Origin: Fibrobacteria bacterium
GTDB taxonomy: Bacteria; Fibrobacterota; Fibrobacteria; UBA11236
Length of the DNA: 58,702 nucleotides
Assembly (NCBI GenBank): GCA_021155885.1
Contig: JAJNBB010000018.1
Coordinates: forward strand, 1-58,702
Direction: 5' to 3'
Shown here piece by piece: positions 35,459-43,813 of this stretch. The notes beneath the pieces are model-generated. The model worked only from the letters and a program-made list of their open reading frames with translations. It had not been told where the DNA came from and ran no database searches. A program made the translations under genes and the position numbers. Each line of letters starts with the position of its first letter. Position 1 is the stretch's first letter.

Positions 35459-35946
35459 CGTTTCGCCGGGGCCAGCGAGTCCAGGAAGTTTTCGCAGGAG
35501 CGCCGGAGCATGGCGTACATCGTGTCGAATCCCTGCGGGCCGCCGTAATAAGGGTCGGGGACCTCGTCCGTTTCGCGCTCGCCGATCTGGTCGTCGAATT
35601 CGCGCATGAGATGGATTTTGCGCTGGTGCTCTTCCGGGGACAAATGCAGGAGATCCCGAAGGTTCTGCCGGTCCATCGCGATTATCCAGTCGAAATATTC
35701 GAAATCGCGGTTCCGGTCGACCTGGCGCGAGGTGCAGGCCAGTTCGATGCCGTTGCGGCGCGCCACGTCCTGCGAGCGCGGATCGGCTGAATGGCCGATG
35801 TGCCAGTCCCCGATGCCGCAGGAGTCGACTTCGAAACGCTCCGACAGGCCCCGTTCCTTGACGAGATGCAAAAAGATTCCCTCGGCCACGGGAGACCGGC
35901 AAATGTTGCCCATGCACACGAAGAGAACGCGCACCGGTCGAGCCAT
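35455..35946 (-). CDS. Low-molecular-weight protein tyrosine phosphatase
   Basis: 163 residues. Catalytic P-loop VCMGNICRSP (Cys11, Arg17) at the N-terminus and the general-acid loop VPDPYYGG. In bacteria this family usually dephosphorylates tyrosine kinases of polysaccharide export, or arsenate reductase-like substrates; no such partner is beside it. It starts at ATG 35946, overlapping the trpC stop by one base (TGATG), so the two are translationally coupled. Confidence 0.93.
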   Translation of the reverse strand: MARPVRVLFVCMGNICRSPVAEGIFLHLVKERGLSERFEVDSCGIGDWHIGHSADPRSQDVARRNGIELACTSRQVDRNRDFEYFDWIIAMDRQNLRDLLHLSPEEHQRKIHLMREFDDQIGERETDEVPDPYYGGPQGFDTMYAMLRRSCENFLDSLAPAKR

Positions 35947-36743
35947 CAGTCCCGTATCCCCAGCAAGGCGCGGAGCTTGTCCTCGGGAAAGTCGTCGCGC
36001 ATCAGGCTTTCGCCGACCAGCACGGCGTTGACGCCCTCGGCCTCCAGGGCCAGGATATCCTGGCGCACGAAGATGCCGGACTCGGAAACGAAGGGGATTT
36101 CCTTCGGGACCATTTTCCGCAGGCGGAAGGTGGTGTTCAGGGAGATCTCGAAGGTGCGCAGGTCGCGGTTGTTCACGCCGATCAGCGGCGCCCCCGCGCG
36201 GAGCGCGGTCTCGGTCTCGGCCTCGTCGTGCACCTCCGTGAGGGGGGTAAGGCCGAGCTCCGCCCCGAGCGCGATCAGGTCGCGCAGCACGGGCTCCTCG
36301 AGGCAGGAGACGATGAGCAGGTACGCGCTCGCCCCCAACAGCTTCGCTTCGAAAACCTGGTAGGCCTCGGTGAGAAAATCCTTGCGCAAAGTCGGCAGCG
36401 ACACCAGCCCCGAGACTTCGCGCAGGTAGCGGTCCGAGCCCTGGAAGTGATCTTCCTCGGTGAGGATGGAGAGGGCCGAGGCGCCGCCGCGCAAGTAGGC
36501 CTGGGCGATCTCGAGGGGCTTGAAGTCCTCGCGCAACACGCCCTTCGAGGGGGAGGCCTTCTTGATCTCGGCGATCACGTGCATGCCGTGCGGGGCGGGA
36601 GTCTTCAGGATCTCCAGCAGGTTGTAGGCGGGCGCGCCGAAGGCCCGGGCCTTCTTTTCCGCCTCGGCGGGCGGGAGGTGCTTCTTGGCGGCCTCGAGAC
36701 GGGCGGCCTTGCTGGCGATGATTTTGGCGAGGATGTCTTCCAT
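35946..36743 (-). CDS. trpC: Indole-3-glycerol-phosphate synthase
   Basis: 265 residues. Converts CdRP to indole-3-glycerol phosphate in tryptophan synthesis. Visible: VIAEIKKASPSKGVLREDF (catalytic Lys and substrate Ser), LSILTEEDHFQGS, LRKDFL, EVHDEAE, GVNNRDLRTFEI, SESGI and VLVGESLM. It stands alone, without a TrpF fusion, and is separated from trpD by five plus-strand genes, so the locus is split. Confidence 0.95.
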   Translation of the reverse strand: MEDILAKIIASKAARLEAAKKHLPPAEAEKKARAFGAPAYNLLEILKTPAPHGMHVIAEIKKASPSKGVLREDFKPLEIAQAYLRGGASALSILTEEDHFQGSDRYLREVSGLVSLPTLRKDFLTEAYQVFEAKLLGASAYLLIVSCLEEPVLRDLIALGAELGLTPLTEVHDEAETETALRAGAPLIGVNNRDLRTFEISLNTTFRLRKMVPKEIPFVSESGIFVRQDILALEAEGVNAVLVGESLMRDDFPEDKLRALLGIRD

Positions 36744-36822
36744 GGGGGAGAAAATAGCGTTTTATCAGGTCTCGCGGGTAGGCCTTTGATAAGGGTATCC
36801 TGGCCTGGATTACATTTGGACG

Positions 36823-37194
36823 ATGGACGATACGGGTAAAAAGTTTTCCATTTGGGTTCGCCCCGCTTTGGGGGGGTTCGGTTTCGGGATGACCCTGATT
36901 CTTGCCCTTTGGATTTATCGCGGGATCCAAATCGAGAAACGACACTATAAGTCGTTTGAGGCGACCCAGATCGGCGAGTCCATGAACATGGTCCTGAGAC
37001 GGTTTGGAGAGCCTTCGGATGTTTCCGGTTTCAACAGAGGTGACGATCACCTAAGGCAAGCAGCCGATTGCAATCCTCCCTGTTGGATGCGTCTCTGGTA
37101 CGTTTCGCCTTTCGTCGGGAGAGTATCCTCGTATTCCATCGACTTCGACGAACACCAGAACGTCGTGAATAAATTTTACTCGAGTTCACCCTGA
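36823..37194 (+). CDS. Membrane-anchored small protein, possibly BamE-like fold
   Basis: 123 residues. One N-terminal membrane segment (GFGFGMTLILALWIY), then a short domain: ATQIGESMNMVLRRFGEPSDVSGF and WYVSPFVGRVSSYSIDFDEHQNVVNKFY. The order G-x-S-x-x-x-V-x-x-x-F-G-x-P followed by a Tyr-Ser-I-x-F-D strand resembles SmpA/OmlA-type folds, but it lacks a lipobox and I cannot assign it. Two Cys in NPPCWM. AT-richer than its neighbours. Confidence 0.65.
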   Translation: MDDTGKKFSIWVRPALGGFGFGMTLILALWIYRGIQIEKRHYKSFEATQIGESMNMVLRRFGEPSDVSGFNRGDDHLRQAADCNPPCWMRLWYVSPFVGRVSSYSIDFDEHQNVVNKFYSSSP

Positions 37195-37205
37195 AAAGGT
37201 CCAGA

Positions 37206-37673
37206 ATGATCGAAACGCCTCAAATCATGCAAACGCGCGCCCAGCCGGCCGCGGTGATCCACCTGACCATCCCGCGCGGGGAGATGATGAGCGCCTTCGC
37301 GCCGGCCATCGAGGAGATCCTTACGATCCTTCAGGCCCAGTTCGTGGAAGGCGCGGGTCCCGTGTTCGCGCATCACCTCCGGATCACGCCGGAAATCTTC
37401 GACTTCGAGGTGGGCATCCCCATCAACGGGACGATCACCAATGAAGGGCGCGTGCGGCTGGGAGAGATTCCCGCGCGCGCGCGGGTGGCGCATACGATGT
37501 ACACGGGATCGTACGAAGGCCTGCCGGCGGCCTGGGGCGAGTTCACCGCGTGGATGGACGCGCAGGGCGTGAAGCAGGCGGAGGATCTGTGGGAGATCTA
37601 CGCCTACGGCCCGGAATCGAATCCCGACCCGACGACCTGGCGCACGGGGTTGTACCGGCCCCTGGCGGACTGA
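37206..37673 (+). CDS. GyrI-like / AraC effector-binding domain protein
   Basis: 155 residues, 11 nt after the previous gene. It consists only of a GyrI-like small-molecule-binding domain: HLTIPRGEMMSAFAPAIEEILTIL, FEVGIPINGTI, VAHTMYTGSYEGLPAAWGEFTAWM, WEIYAYGPESNPDPTTWRTGLYRPL. In BmrR and Rob this domain binds ligands; stand-alone members may act as antitoxin-like or sequestering proteins. There is no DNA-binding domain attached. Confidence 0.85.
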   Translation: MIETPQIMQTRAQPAAVIHLTIPRGEMMSAFAPAIEEILTILQAQFVEGAGPVFAHHLRITPEIFDFEVGIPINGTITNEGRVRLGEIPARARVAHTMYTGSYEGLPAAWGEFTAWMDAQGVKQAEDLWEIYAYGPESNPDPTTWRTGLYRPLAD

Positions 37674-37693
37674 TCGTTCAGTATTTTTAGCGC

Positions 37694-38332
37694 ATGCTTC
37701 CCACTTTCTCACCGGCGTCCCTGGCCGCCCTGTTCGCGGTCCTGTTCCTGCTCGCGCTCGCGCCCAACCTGAGCGTCCTCATCGTCACGACCCGCGCCGC
37801 GACGGCAGGCTTCAGGCAGGGCGCGGCCGCCGCGGTGGGAATCGTGGTCGCGACGCTCGCGTACATCCTGGCGGCCATCTTCGGCCTGATGATCGTGGCC
37901 GACATGCGTCCCGAGGCGCGTCATGTCCTGCGCCTGATCGCGGCCGCCTGGCTCGTGTGGAACGGCATCGGCCGCATCCAGAAAGCCGCCAAGGCCCCGC
38001 TGGCCTCGCTCCCGGTGACGCACCGCACGGCGGCCAGCTTCACCATGGGCTTCCTGCTGACGATCCTGAACGTCAGGGCCCTGGTTTTCTACGTGGCCCT
38101 GCTCCCGGCCTTCGTGGATCCGGGCGCGATGAGCCTCGGGAAAACGCTGGTGGTACTGGGGGTGGCGGCCGCCGCCCTGGGCGTGGCCAAGCTGAGTTAT
38201 GCCGCCGCCTCCGCGGGCGGCCGCGTGGTGCCGAGCGTCGGGGTGGGGAAGGCGCTGAACGTGATCGCGGGAGCGCTCGTCGCGGCGACGGGATTCATGC
38301 TCGCCACCGGACGGTTTATCCGCCTGGATTAA
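37694..38332 (+). CDS. LysE/RhtB family amino-acid exporter
   Basis: 212 residues with about six membrane segments: LFAVLFLLALAPNLSVLIVTTRAATAGFRQG is the typical first-helix region, then AAAVGIVVATLAYILAA, MGFLLTILNVRALVFYVALLPAFV, and two terminal helices. The usual GPN/PGP motif at helix 1 is ALAPNLS here. Substrate unknown. The location beside trp genes is suggestive but probably chance, since strands differ. Its stop TAA overlaps the remnant of a trpD stop (TTAA). Confidence 0.88.
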   Translation: MLPTFSPASLAALFAVLFLLALAPNLSVLIVTTRAATAGFRQGAAAAVGIVVATLAYILAAIFGLMIVADMRPEARHVLRLIAAAWLVWNGIGRIQKAAKAPLASLPVTHRTAASFTMGFLLTILNVRALVFYVALLPAFVDPGAMSLGKTLVVLGVAAAALGVAKLSYAAASAGGRVVPSVGVGKALNVIAGALVAATGFMLATGRFIRLD

Positions 38333-38364
38333 CCCTTCGTGAACGCCACCCAGTCCTCTACGCT
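38329..38364 (-). pseudogene. Remnant of a trpD 3' end
   Basis: On the minus strand this reads SVEDWVAFTKG followed by TAA, matching the trpD end TLEDWVAFTKA at 38891-38923. At DNA level, 38334-38358 matches 38896-38920 at 23 of 25 positions, and 17 bases (AACGCCACCCAGTCCTC) are identical. Within the shared codons, the differences are synonymous. It flanks the small lipoprotein gene on the side away from intact trpD. Confidence 0.8.
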
Positions 38365-38391
38365 ATTCAAACCCTAACGTTCGGAGATCCC

Positions 38392-38883
38392 ATGAGATTC
38401 GCGATGGCCGTTCTTTCCGCGTCTTTTTTGGTGGCGTGCGCCCCCAGCCTCAAGCGCACCGGGTATTCCAAGGCCGAGACCCGGGAGGCCTCCTGTCCTG
38501 TGGCGTTCGGACGCCAAGGATCCCCCTTGGACACCGACAAGTCGGCGGTGAGCCTGGGGATCGTGGAGGTGAAGGACGGCGGGTTCACGATGTCGTGCAC
38601 CGAGGGGGACATGCTAAAGCTCGTGTGGGCGGAGGTCTGCTCGCAGGGAGGCAACGCGGCGATGATCCTAGATGAAAAGCAGCCCGATCTGTGGAGCAGT
38701 TGTTACCGGGTGAAGGCGGAAATCCTGCACGTGAATCCGGATTCCGTGAAGGCCTGGCAGGACGCGCGCTACGAGCCCGTCTCGGTCGCCAAGCGTTCCG
38801 CCGCCAATTCGGCGTCCCAGACCGCGACGCTGGTGGGAGCGATCGTGGGCGGACTGGTCGCGGGCTTCCTGGTCGCCCGCTAG
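38392..38883 (+). CDS. Small lipoprotein with C-terminal glycine-zipper
   Basis: 163 residues, ATG 38392 with GGAG at 38382-38385. Lipobox SFLVAC (Cys16). The middle has four more Cys (ASCPVAF, MSCTEG, EVCSQGG, SSCYRV), likely two disulfides, and ends with a small hydrophobic segment TATLVGAIVGGLVAGFLVAR rich in Gly. A lipid anchor plus terminal Gly-rich segment suggests an outer-membrane protein. Family not recognised. It is bracketed by a direct repeat of the trpD tail, so it looks inserted. Confidence 0.75.
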   Translation: MRFAMAVLSASFLVACAPSLKRTGYSKAETREASCPVAFGRQGSPLDTDKSAVSLGIVEVKDGGFTMSCTEGDMLKLVWAEVCSQGGNAAMILDEKQPDLWSSCYRVKAEILHVNPDSVKAWQDARYEPVSVAKRSAANSASQTATLVGAIVGGLVAGFLVAR

Positions 38884-38890
38884 GCCTTCG

Positions 38891-39901
38891 CTAGGCCTTG
38901 GTAAACGCCACCCAGTCCTCGAGCGTCTTCTTCGCGGCGCCGGACTCCAGGGCCTTGACCGCCAGCTGCGTCCCCTCCTTGAGGTTCTTCGCGATGCCGG
39001 CCACGTAGAGCGCCGCGCCCGCGTTGAGCGCCACGATATCGCGCTTGGGACCCTTGGCCCCATTAAAGATCTCGCGGAGGATCTCGGCGTTGCGCGCGAT
39101 ATCGCCCCCCAGCAAGTCTTCCTTCACGGCCATCGAGAAGCCGATGTCCTGCGGGTTCAGGATGTACTCCGTGATCCGCCCGTCCTTCAGCTCGGCGACC
39201 TTGGTGGGCGCGCACGTGCTGATCTCGTCCATGCCGTCGGTGCCGGCCACGACCATCACGTGCTCCGACCCCAGGCGCTGCAGCACTTCGGCGAACACGC
39301 GCGTGAGGTTCTGGTCGTAGACGCCGATCACCTGGCGCTTGGCGCGCGCGGGGTTCATCAGGGGGCCGAGGAGGTTGAAGATCGTGCGCTGGCCGAGTTC
39401 CGCGCGCACGGCGGCCACGTGCTTCATGGCCGGGTGCAGGCTGGGGGCGTACAGGAAGCCGACGCCGTGCGCGTCGACCGCGGCGGCGACCTGCCCGGGG
39501 GTTTGCTCGATGTTGACGCCGAGCTCCGACAGGACGTTGGCGCTGCCGCAACGGCTGCTGACCGCGCGGTTGCCGTGCTTGGCGACGGCCGCGCCCGCGG
39601 CGGCCGCTACGATAGCCGAGGCGGTGGAGATGTTGAACGAACCGCTGGAGTCGCCGCCCGTGCCGCAGGTGTCGATCACGGGGGAGCGCTTGACCGGCAC
39701 GACCACCGACTTGCCGCGCATCGAGTCGGCCGCGCCCGCGATCTCGTCGGCGGTCTCGCCCTTGATGCGCAGGGCGATCAAAAAGGCGCCGATCTGCGCG
39801 GGCGTCCACGCGCCCTCGGTGATGCCCTCCAGGCAGGAGCGCATTTCGTCGAAGGTCAGGTTTTCGCCGCGCATGAGCTTGGCGAGCAGGGCCGGGTTCA
39901 T
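38891..39901 (-). CDS. trpD: Anthranilate phosphoribosyltransferase
   Basis: 336 residues. Second step of tryptophan synthesis. Visible: VIDTCGTGGDSSGSFNISTASAIVAAAAGAAVAKHGNRAVSS-type PRPP-binding region, SANVLSELGVNIEQT, MKHVAAVRAELGQRTIFNLLGPLMNPA (anthranilate site) and MDEIS. Starts at ATG 39901, 12 nt after trpG. The last codons (EDWVAFTKA) have a second copy 562 bp downstream. Confidence 0.96.
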   Translation of the reverse strand: MNPALLAKLMRGENLTFDEMRSCLEGITEGAWTPAQIGAFLIALRIKGETADEIAGAADSMRGKSVVVPVKRSPVIDTCGTGGDSSGSFNISTASAIVAAAAGAAVAKHGNRAVSSRCGSANVLSELGVNIEQTPGQVAAAVDAHGVGFLYAPSLHPAMKHVAAVRAELGQRTIFNLLGPLMNPARAKRQVIGVYDQNLTRVFAEVLQRLGSEHVMVVAGTDGMDEISTCAPTKVAELKDGRITEYILNPQDIGFSMAVKEDLLGGDIARNAEILREIFNGAKGPKRDIVALNAGAALYVAGIAKNLKEGTQLAVKALESGAAKKTLEDWVAFTKA

Positions 39902-39913
39902 GTTGATCCTTTT

Positions 39914-40483
39914 TTAGGAACCTTTGATGGACAGGAAGTTCCGGAGCATGTCCTTGCCGTGCTCGGTGAGGATGGACTCGGGATGGAATTGCAGGCCGTG
40001 GATGGGGCGCGCCTTGTGCCGCAGGCCCATGATGATGTCGCCGTGCGAGGCCGTGACCTCGAGTTCCGCGGGCAGGGACTTGCGCTCCACGATCAGCGAA
40101 TGGTAGCGGGTCGCGGTGAAGGCTTTCGGGAGGCCCGCGAACAGGCCCTGCTGGTTGTTTTCCACCACGGAGGTCTTGCCGTGCAGGGGCTCGGGCGCGC
40201 GCAGCACGACGCCGCCGAACGCCTCGCCGATGGCCTGGTGGCCGAGGCACACGCCGAGCAAAGGGATCGAGGCGGGAACCTTGCGGATCAGGTCGATCGA
40301 GATGCCGGCCTCGGCGGGGGTGCACGGCCCGGGGGAGACCACGATGTGCGTGGGCTTCAGCGCGATCGCCTCCTCGGAGGTGATCTTGTCGTTGCGCACG
40401 ACCTTCAGGTCCGGGTTCATCTCGCCCAGGTATTGCACGAGGTTGTAGGTGAATGAATCGTAATTATCGACAAAAAGGATCAT
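39914..40483 (-). CDS. trpG: Anthranilate synthase glutamine amidotransferase subunit
   Basis: 189 residues. A class I glutaminase giving ammonia to TrpE (or PabB). Start [30 protein letters not shown]; catalytic Cys in LLGVCLGHQAIGEAFGG; His-x-Glu in LQFHPESILTEHG. Its first 27 bases are repeated exactly 98 bp upstream as a result of an insertion. The ATG overlaps the stop of the short frame formed by that insertion (ATGA). Confidence 0.95.
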   Translation of the reverse strand: MILFVDNYDSFTYNLVQYLGEMNPDLKVVRNDKITSEEAIALKPTHIVVSPGPCTPAEAGISIDLIRKVPASIPLLGVCLGHQAIGEAFGGVVLRAPEPLHGKTSVVENNQQGLFAGLPKAFTATRYHSLIVERKSLPAELEVTASHGDIIMGLRHKARPIHGLQFHPESILTEHGKDMLRNFLSIKGS

Positions 40484-40581
40484 ATAGATAGGCTCATTTT
40501 CTCCCGGAGGTAGTGCCTGCGGGGGTCTGTGAGACGAAGAAGAAAATGAGCCTCATCGTAATTATCGACAAAAAGGATCAT
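40457..40581 (-). repeat. 71-bp palindromic insertion flanked by a 27-bp perfect direct repeat
   Basis: Direct repeats 40457-40483 and 40555-40581 are identical over 27 bp. Between them lies 40484-40554, which has a 13-bp perfect inverted repeat: AGGCTCATTTTCT (40490-40502) and AGAAAATGAGCCT (40541-40553). The repeated segment is the first nine codons of trpG. The original junction was presumably a trpE stop overlapping the trpG start. Confidence 0.85.
40480..40581 (-). CDS. 33-codon chimeric frame made by the insertion
   Basis: Starts at the outer copy of the trpG start (ATG 40581, overlapping the trpE stop as ATGA), reads MILFVDNYD then runs through the insertion ([20 protein letters not shown]...) and ends in a TGA overlapping the real trpG ATG. 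The insertion is open in this frame along its whole length, so trpE-to-trpG translational coupling could still be passed on. Probably not a functional peptide by itself. Confidence 0.5.
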   Translation of the reverse strand: MILFVDNYDEAHFLLRLTDPRRHYLREKMSLSI

Positions 40582-41962
40582 GCGGCGCCCCCCATCGCGG
40601 CTTCCACCGCCAGCATGGCGGCGCGCGCCTTGTGCCGGGTTTCCTGGTACTCGGTCTCGGGCACCGAGTCGGCGACGATGCCGGCGCCGGCCTGCACGTA
40701 GGCCACGCCGTCCTTGAGCAGCAGGGTCCGGATGGTGATGCACGAATCCAGGTTCCCGCGGAAATCGAGGTAGCACACCGCGCCGCCGTAGACCCCGCGC
40801 CGCGTGGGCTCCAGGTCGTCGATGATTTCCATCGCGCGGATCTTGGGCGCGCCCGACAGCGTGCCCGCGGGCAGGCAGGACATCAGCGCGTCGAGCGCGT
40901 GCGCTTCCTTCTTCAGCGTGCCGCGCACCACCGAGACGATGTGCATGATGTGGCTGAGCCCCTCGATTTGCATGAACTGCGGCACGTGCACGGTGCCGTA
41001 GGCCGACACGCGCCCCAGGTCGTTTCGTCCCAGGTCCACGAGCATGACGTGCTCCGCGATTTCCTTCGGGTCCTTCAGCAATTCCTCGCGCAGGGCCTTG
41101 TCCTCGGCCTCGTCCTTGCCGCGCTGTACGGCGACGGATTGATGGCGCGCAGCCGGCGGTAGATCGAGATCGCGTCGGCCGAGACCTTGGCCTCGAAGCG
41201 CTGCGACAGCACGATTTGAAACGCGTCCCCGGCGCGGATGAACTCCTTGCAGCGCTCGACGCCTTCGACGTACTGCCCGGGACCCATGTTGGACTTCCAG
41301 TCCAGGGCGGGCGGGGTCTTGCCGGGCTCCGTGGCCAGCGCTTTCGCCTCGGCGGGCGCGGCGGCCCGCAGGTCCTTCTCCAGCCCCTCGATGAGCGACA
41401 GCGCGCGCGCGTAGGCGGGCTCGAGCCCGCCGAACTCGTCGGGCATCACGTTGGCGACGATGCTGAGACGATGCTTCAAATGGTCGAACACCACGAAGGC
41501 TTCGTAAATCCCGAAGTCGAGGTCGTTGATCCCGTAGTCGTCGCGGCCCGCCTCGGGGATGTTTTCCAGCAGGCGGATGGAGTCGTAGGCGAAGAAGCCC
41601 ACCGCCCCCCCCGAAAACGACGGCAGCTCGGTGTCCTCGACGCCGCGGAAGCGGCCCAAAAAGGCGCGGAATTCCGCGAGGGTATCCCCCTCGTACTTGC
41701 GGGAGTCCTTGCCAAGAATCTCGATTTCGCGGCCGCGCGCGCGGAACACATACAGCGGGTCACGACCGAGGAAGGAGTAACGCGCCAGTTTCTCCCCGAT
41801 TTCGGCGCTTTCCAGCAGGAACGCGCGCCTTCCCGGAAGGCGCAGCTTGAGCAGGGCCGTGATCGGGGTCTCGAGATCGGGCAGAAAATCGCGGCTGATG
41901 GGAACGACGTTCGCTCCCGTCTTCGCGAGGCGGGAACGGACTTCTTCAAACGGTAAAATCAC
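40578..41962 (-). pseudogene. trpE: Anthranilate synthase component I, disrupted by an out-of-frame deletion
   Basis: The N-terminal part is normal ([50 protein letters not shown] ... RAINPSPY) but then shifts frame near 41125 and stops at 41075. The other frame carries [61 protein letters not shown] and so on to 40578. Compared with the family, about 37 residues between NPSPY and RG (including the GSSPE and PIAGTRP motifs) are missing, roughly 110 bp and not a multiple of three. GTG 41962 with GAGG before it is the likely start; TTG 41983 is possible. PabB is an alternative name, but trpG-trpD context favours TrpE. An assembly error is possible. Confidence 0.85.
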
Positions 41963-42015
41963 GCGGGGAACCTCATGGGGCAATAATAGCTTTGTGCTCT
42001 TAATATCTTAACGCC

Positions 42016-43662
42016 ATGCGCGGCCTCCGGTTATGTCTTCTGGCCCTTCTCCTGGCGGCGGGGTTTTCCGCGGCGGAGCCCGTGAAAGTATGGATCTCCC
42101 TCAAGGACAAGGGTCCGGGGACCGTCTTGACGGAACGGACCCGCCGGGCCTATGAAAACGCCCCCGTTTACGCCCCCTATTTGCAGCAATTACAGGGGGC
42201 CGGTTTTGCGGTCGCCGTGACCTTGAAATGGCAAAACCGGGCGTCGGGCTGGGCGGAGCCCGCCGCGCTGGCCGGGATCCGTGCGCTGCCCTTCGTGACG
42301 GACATCGAAGAATTGCCGCGCAAGGCGCCCGCCACCGAGCCGCCCGCGCCGAAAACCTCCCTGCCGAAGGCCCACGCGACCCCCCTGGAACGCTATGGGG
42401 CTTTCCAGCAAATGTTCGACAGCGTCGGCGCGACGGCGCTCACCGACACGGTGTACGCGCGCGGTTCCCGGCCCGGCGAAGGGCTGCGCATCGCCGTGAT
42501 GGACGAGGACTTCTACCTCGGCCACTCCGTGTTCGATTCCCTGTACGCGCGCGGCGCCATCGCGGACCAATACGACTTCGTCGCGAACGCCCCGCAGGCC
42601 GTTTATTCCTCCAACAAGGCCGGCAGCCACGGCGCCTGGGTTCTGTCCCTGATCGGCGGGAACCGCCCCGGACTCGCGGTGGGGCTCGCGCCCTACGCGA
42701 AATTCCTGTTGTACCGCACCGAAAACCGTCCTTCCGAAAGCTACGTGGAAGAAGACTACCTCGCGGCCGCGCTGGAACGCGCGGTGGACTCCGGCGCGCA
42801 GGTGATCAATATCAGCCTGGGTTACCGCTACGACTTCACCAGCGAGGGACAGATTCCCTACAAGTCGATGGACGGGCGCACGCGGCCCGCCTCCCTCGCG
42901 GCGCTGGGCGCGGCGCGGCGCGGGGCGCTGGTGGTGGTGGCCACCGGCAACGAAGGCGCCACGCGTCCGGATTCCGGCAACGGGGCCCCCCCAACGGTCA
43001 CGATCACGTCCCCGGCGGATGCCGACAGCATCCTCTCCGTCGGCATCCAGCTCGACGGAGTCCGTTGCGGCTATTCCAGCACGGGCCCCACGTTCGACGG
43101 CCGCCTCAAGCCCGAGCTGACTTCCGTGGGGCTGGGAGGCGGCTGCAGCGTGTACCTCGCGAACCCCGGAACCGAGACCGGCACCGAGATCGAGAGCGGC
43201 ACGAGCTTCGCCGCGCCCGTGATCGCGGGCGTCGCGGCGCTGCTGCGCCAACTGCACCCCGACAGCGTCGCGTCCACGCAGAAAATCCGGCAGGCGCTGA
43301 TGGTCACGGCGAAGCGTTCCCACAACCCCGACAACCTGGTCGGCAACGGCCTGGCGCGCGCGGGCGCGGCTCATTGCGCCCTTCTGCTCGACTCCTTGGT
43401 CCAGAACCCCATATGCATCCCGCCCGCGCCCCCCTCGGCCGTGAAAGGCGTGCTGGTATGGCGCGGCGGCCAGGTCCGGACTTTGCCCTGGCCCAACAGC
43501 CTGGACCTGGGCCGCGCCCGCATGTGGGACCTGCAGGGCCGCTTGTTCCCGCTGCAGGGAAGCCTCACCGAGGAAGGCGAAGTCCTCCTGCTATCGCGCC
43601 GCCGCCTCGCGCCCGGCACCTTCATCCTCCGCATCCCCCGTCCCGCGGACGACGCGGAGTAA
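42016..43662 (+). CDS. Secreted subtilisin-like serine protease (S8) with sorting-like tail
   Basis: 548 residues. Signal peptide (LRLCLLALLLAAGFSAAE), pro-region to about 150, then the S8 catalytic core: Asp163 in IAVMDEDF, His205 in KAGSHGAW, oxyanion Asn312 in ATGNEG and Ser397 in ESGTSFAAP. The last 90 residues (RMWDLQGRLFPLQG ... RLAPGTFILRIP) resemble the C-terminal beta domain of the DUF2341 proteins at the left end of the window, so it may use the same export or anchoring route. It is divergent from trpE with only about 50 bp between them. Confidence 0.92.
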   Translation: MRGLRLCLLALLLAAGFSAAEPVKVWISLKDKGPGTVLTERTRRAYENAPVYAPYLQQLQGAGFAVAVTLKWQNRASGWAEPAALAGIRALPFVTDIEELPRKAPATEPPAPKTSLPKAHATPLERYGAFQQMFDSVGATALTDTVYARGSRPGEGLRIAVMDEDFYLGHSVFDSLYARGAIADQYDFVANAPQAVYSSNKAGSHGAWVLSLIGGNRPGLAVGLAPYAKFLLYRTENRPSESYVEEDYLAAALERAVDSGAQVINISLGYRYDFTSEGQIPYKSMDGRTRPASLAALGAARRGALVVVATGNEGATRPDSGNGAPPTVTITSPADADSILSVGIQLDGVRCGYSSTGPTFDGRLKPELTSVGLGGGCSVYLANPGTETGTEIESGTSFAAPVIAGVAALLRQLHPDSVASTQKIRQALMVTAKRSHNPDNLVGNGLARAGAAHCALLLDSLVQNPICIPPAPPSAVKGVLVWRGGQVRTLPWPNSLDLGRARMWDLQGRLFPLQGSLTEEGEVLLLSRRRLAPGTFILRIPRPADDAE

Positions 43663-43678
43663 CGCGGTCGGGTCCGGA

Positions 43679-43783
43679 GTTGTTGGTTGTTGGTTGTCGG
43701 TTGTTGGTGAAACCGAAGGGTTTGGGCTGATCCCGGCTTGTTTTCTTGCTTCCAACAACCAACAACCAACAACCCACAACGAC
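43679..43783. repeat. Heptad inverted-repeat element, copy E
   Basis: Left arm 43679-43708 (GTTGTTG, GTTGTTG, GTTGTCG, GTTGTTG heptads), core 43 nt, right arm from 43752 (CCAACAA x3, then CCCACAACGACAG). The ACAACGACAG end is the reverse complement of the CTGTCGTTGT seen in copies B and D. Starts 17 nt after the protease stop. Confidence 0.85.
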
Positions 43784-43813
43784 AGAGAGCGGCCAAGGAA
43801 GTAAATTTCCCTC

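Noticed and set aside
14129-43783. CRISPR array or coding repeats for the GTTGTTR elements
   Set aside because: There are no regular spacers, units are only 7 nt, copies are far apart and each is an inverted pair; no cas genes nearby.
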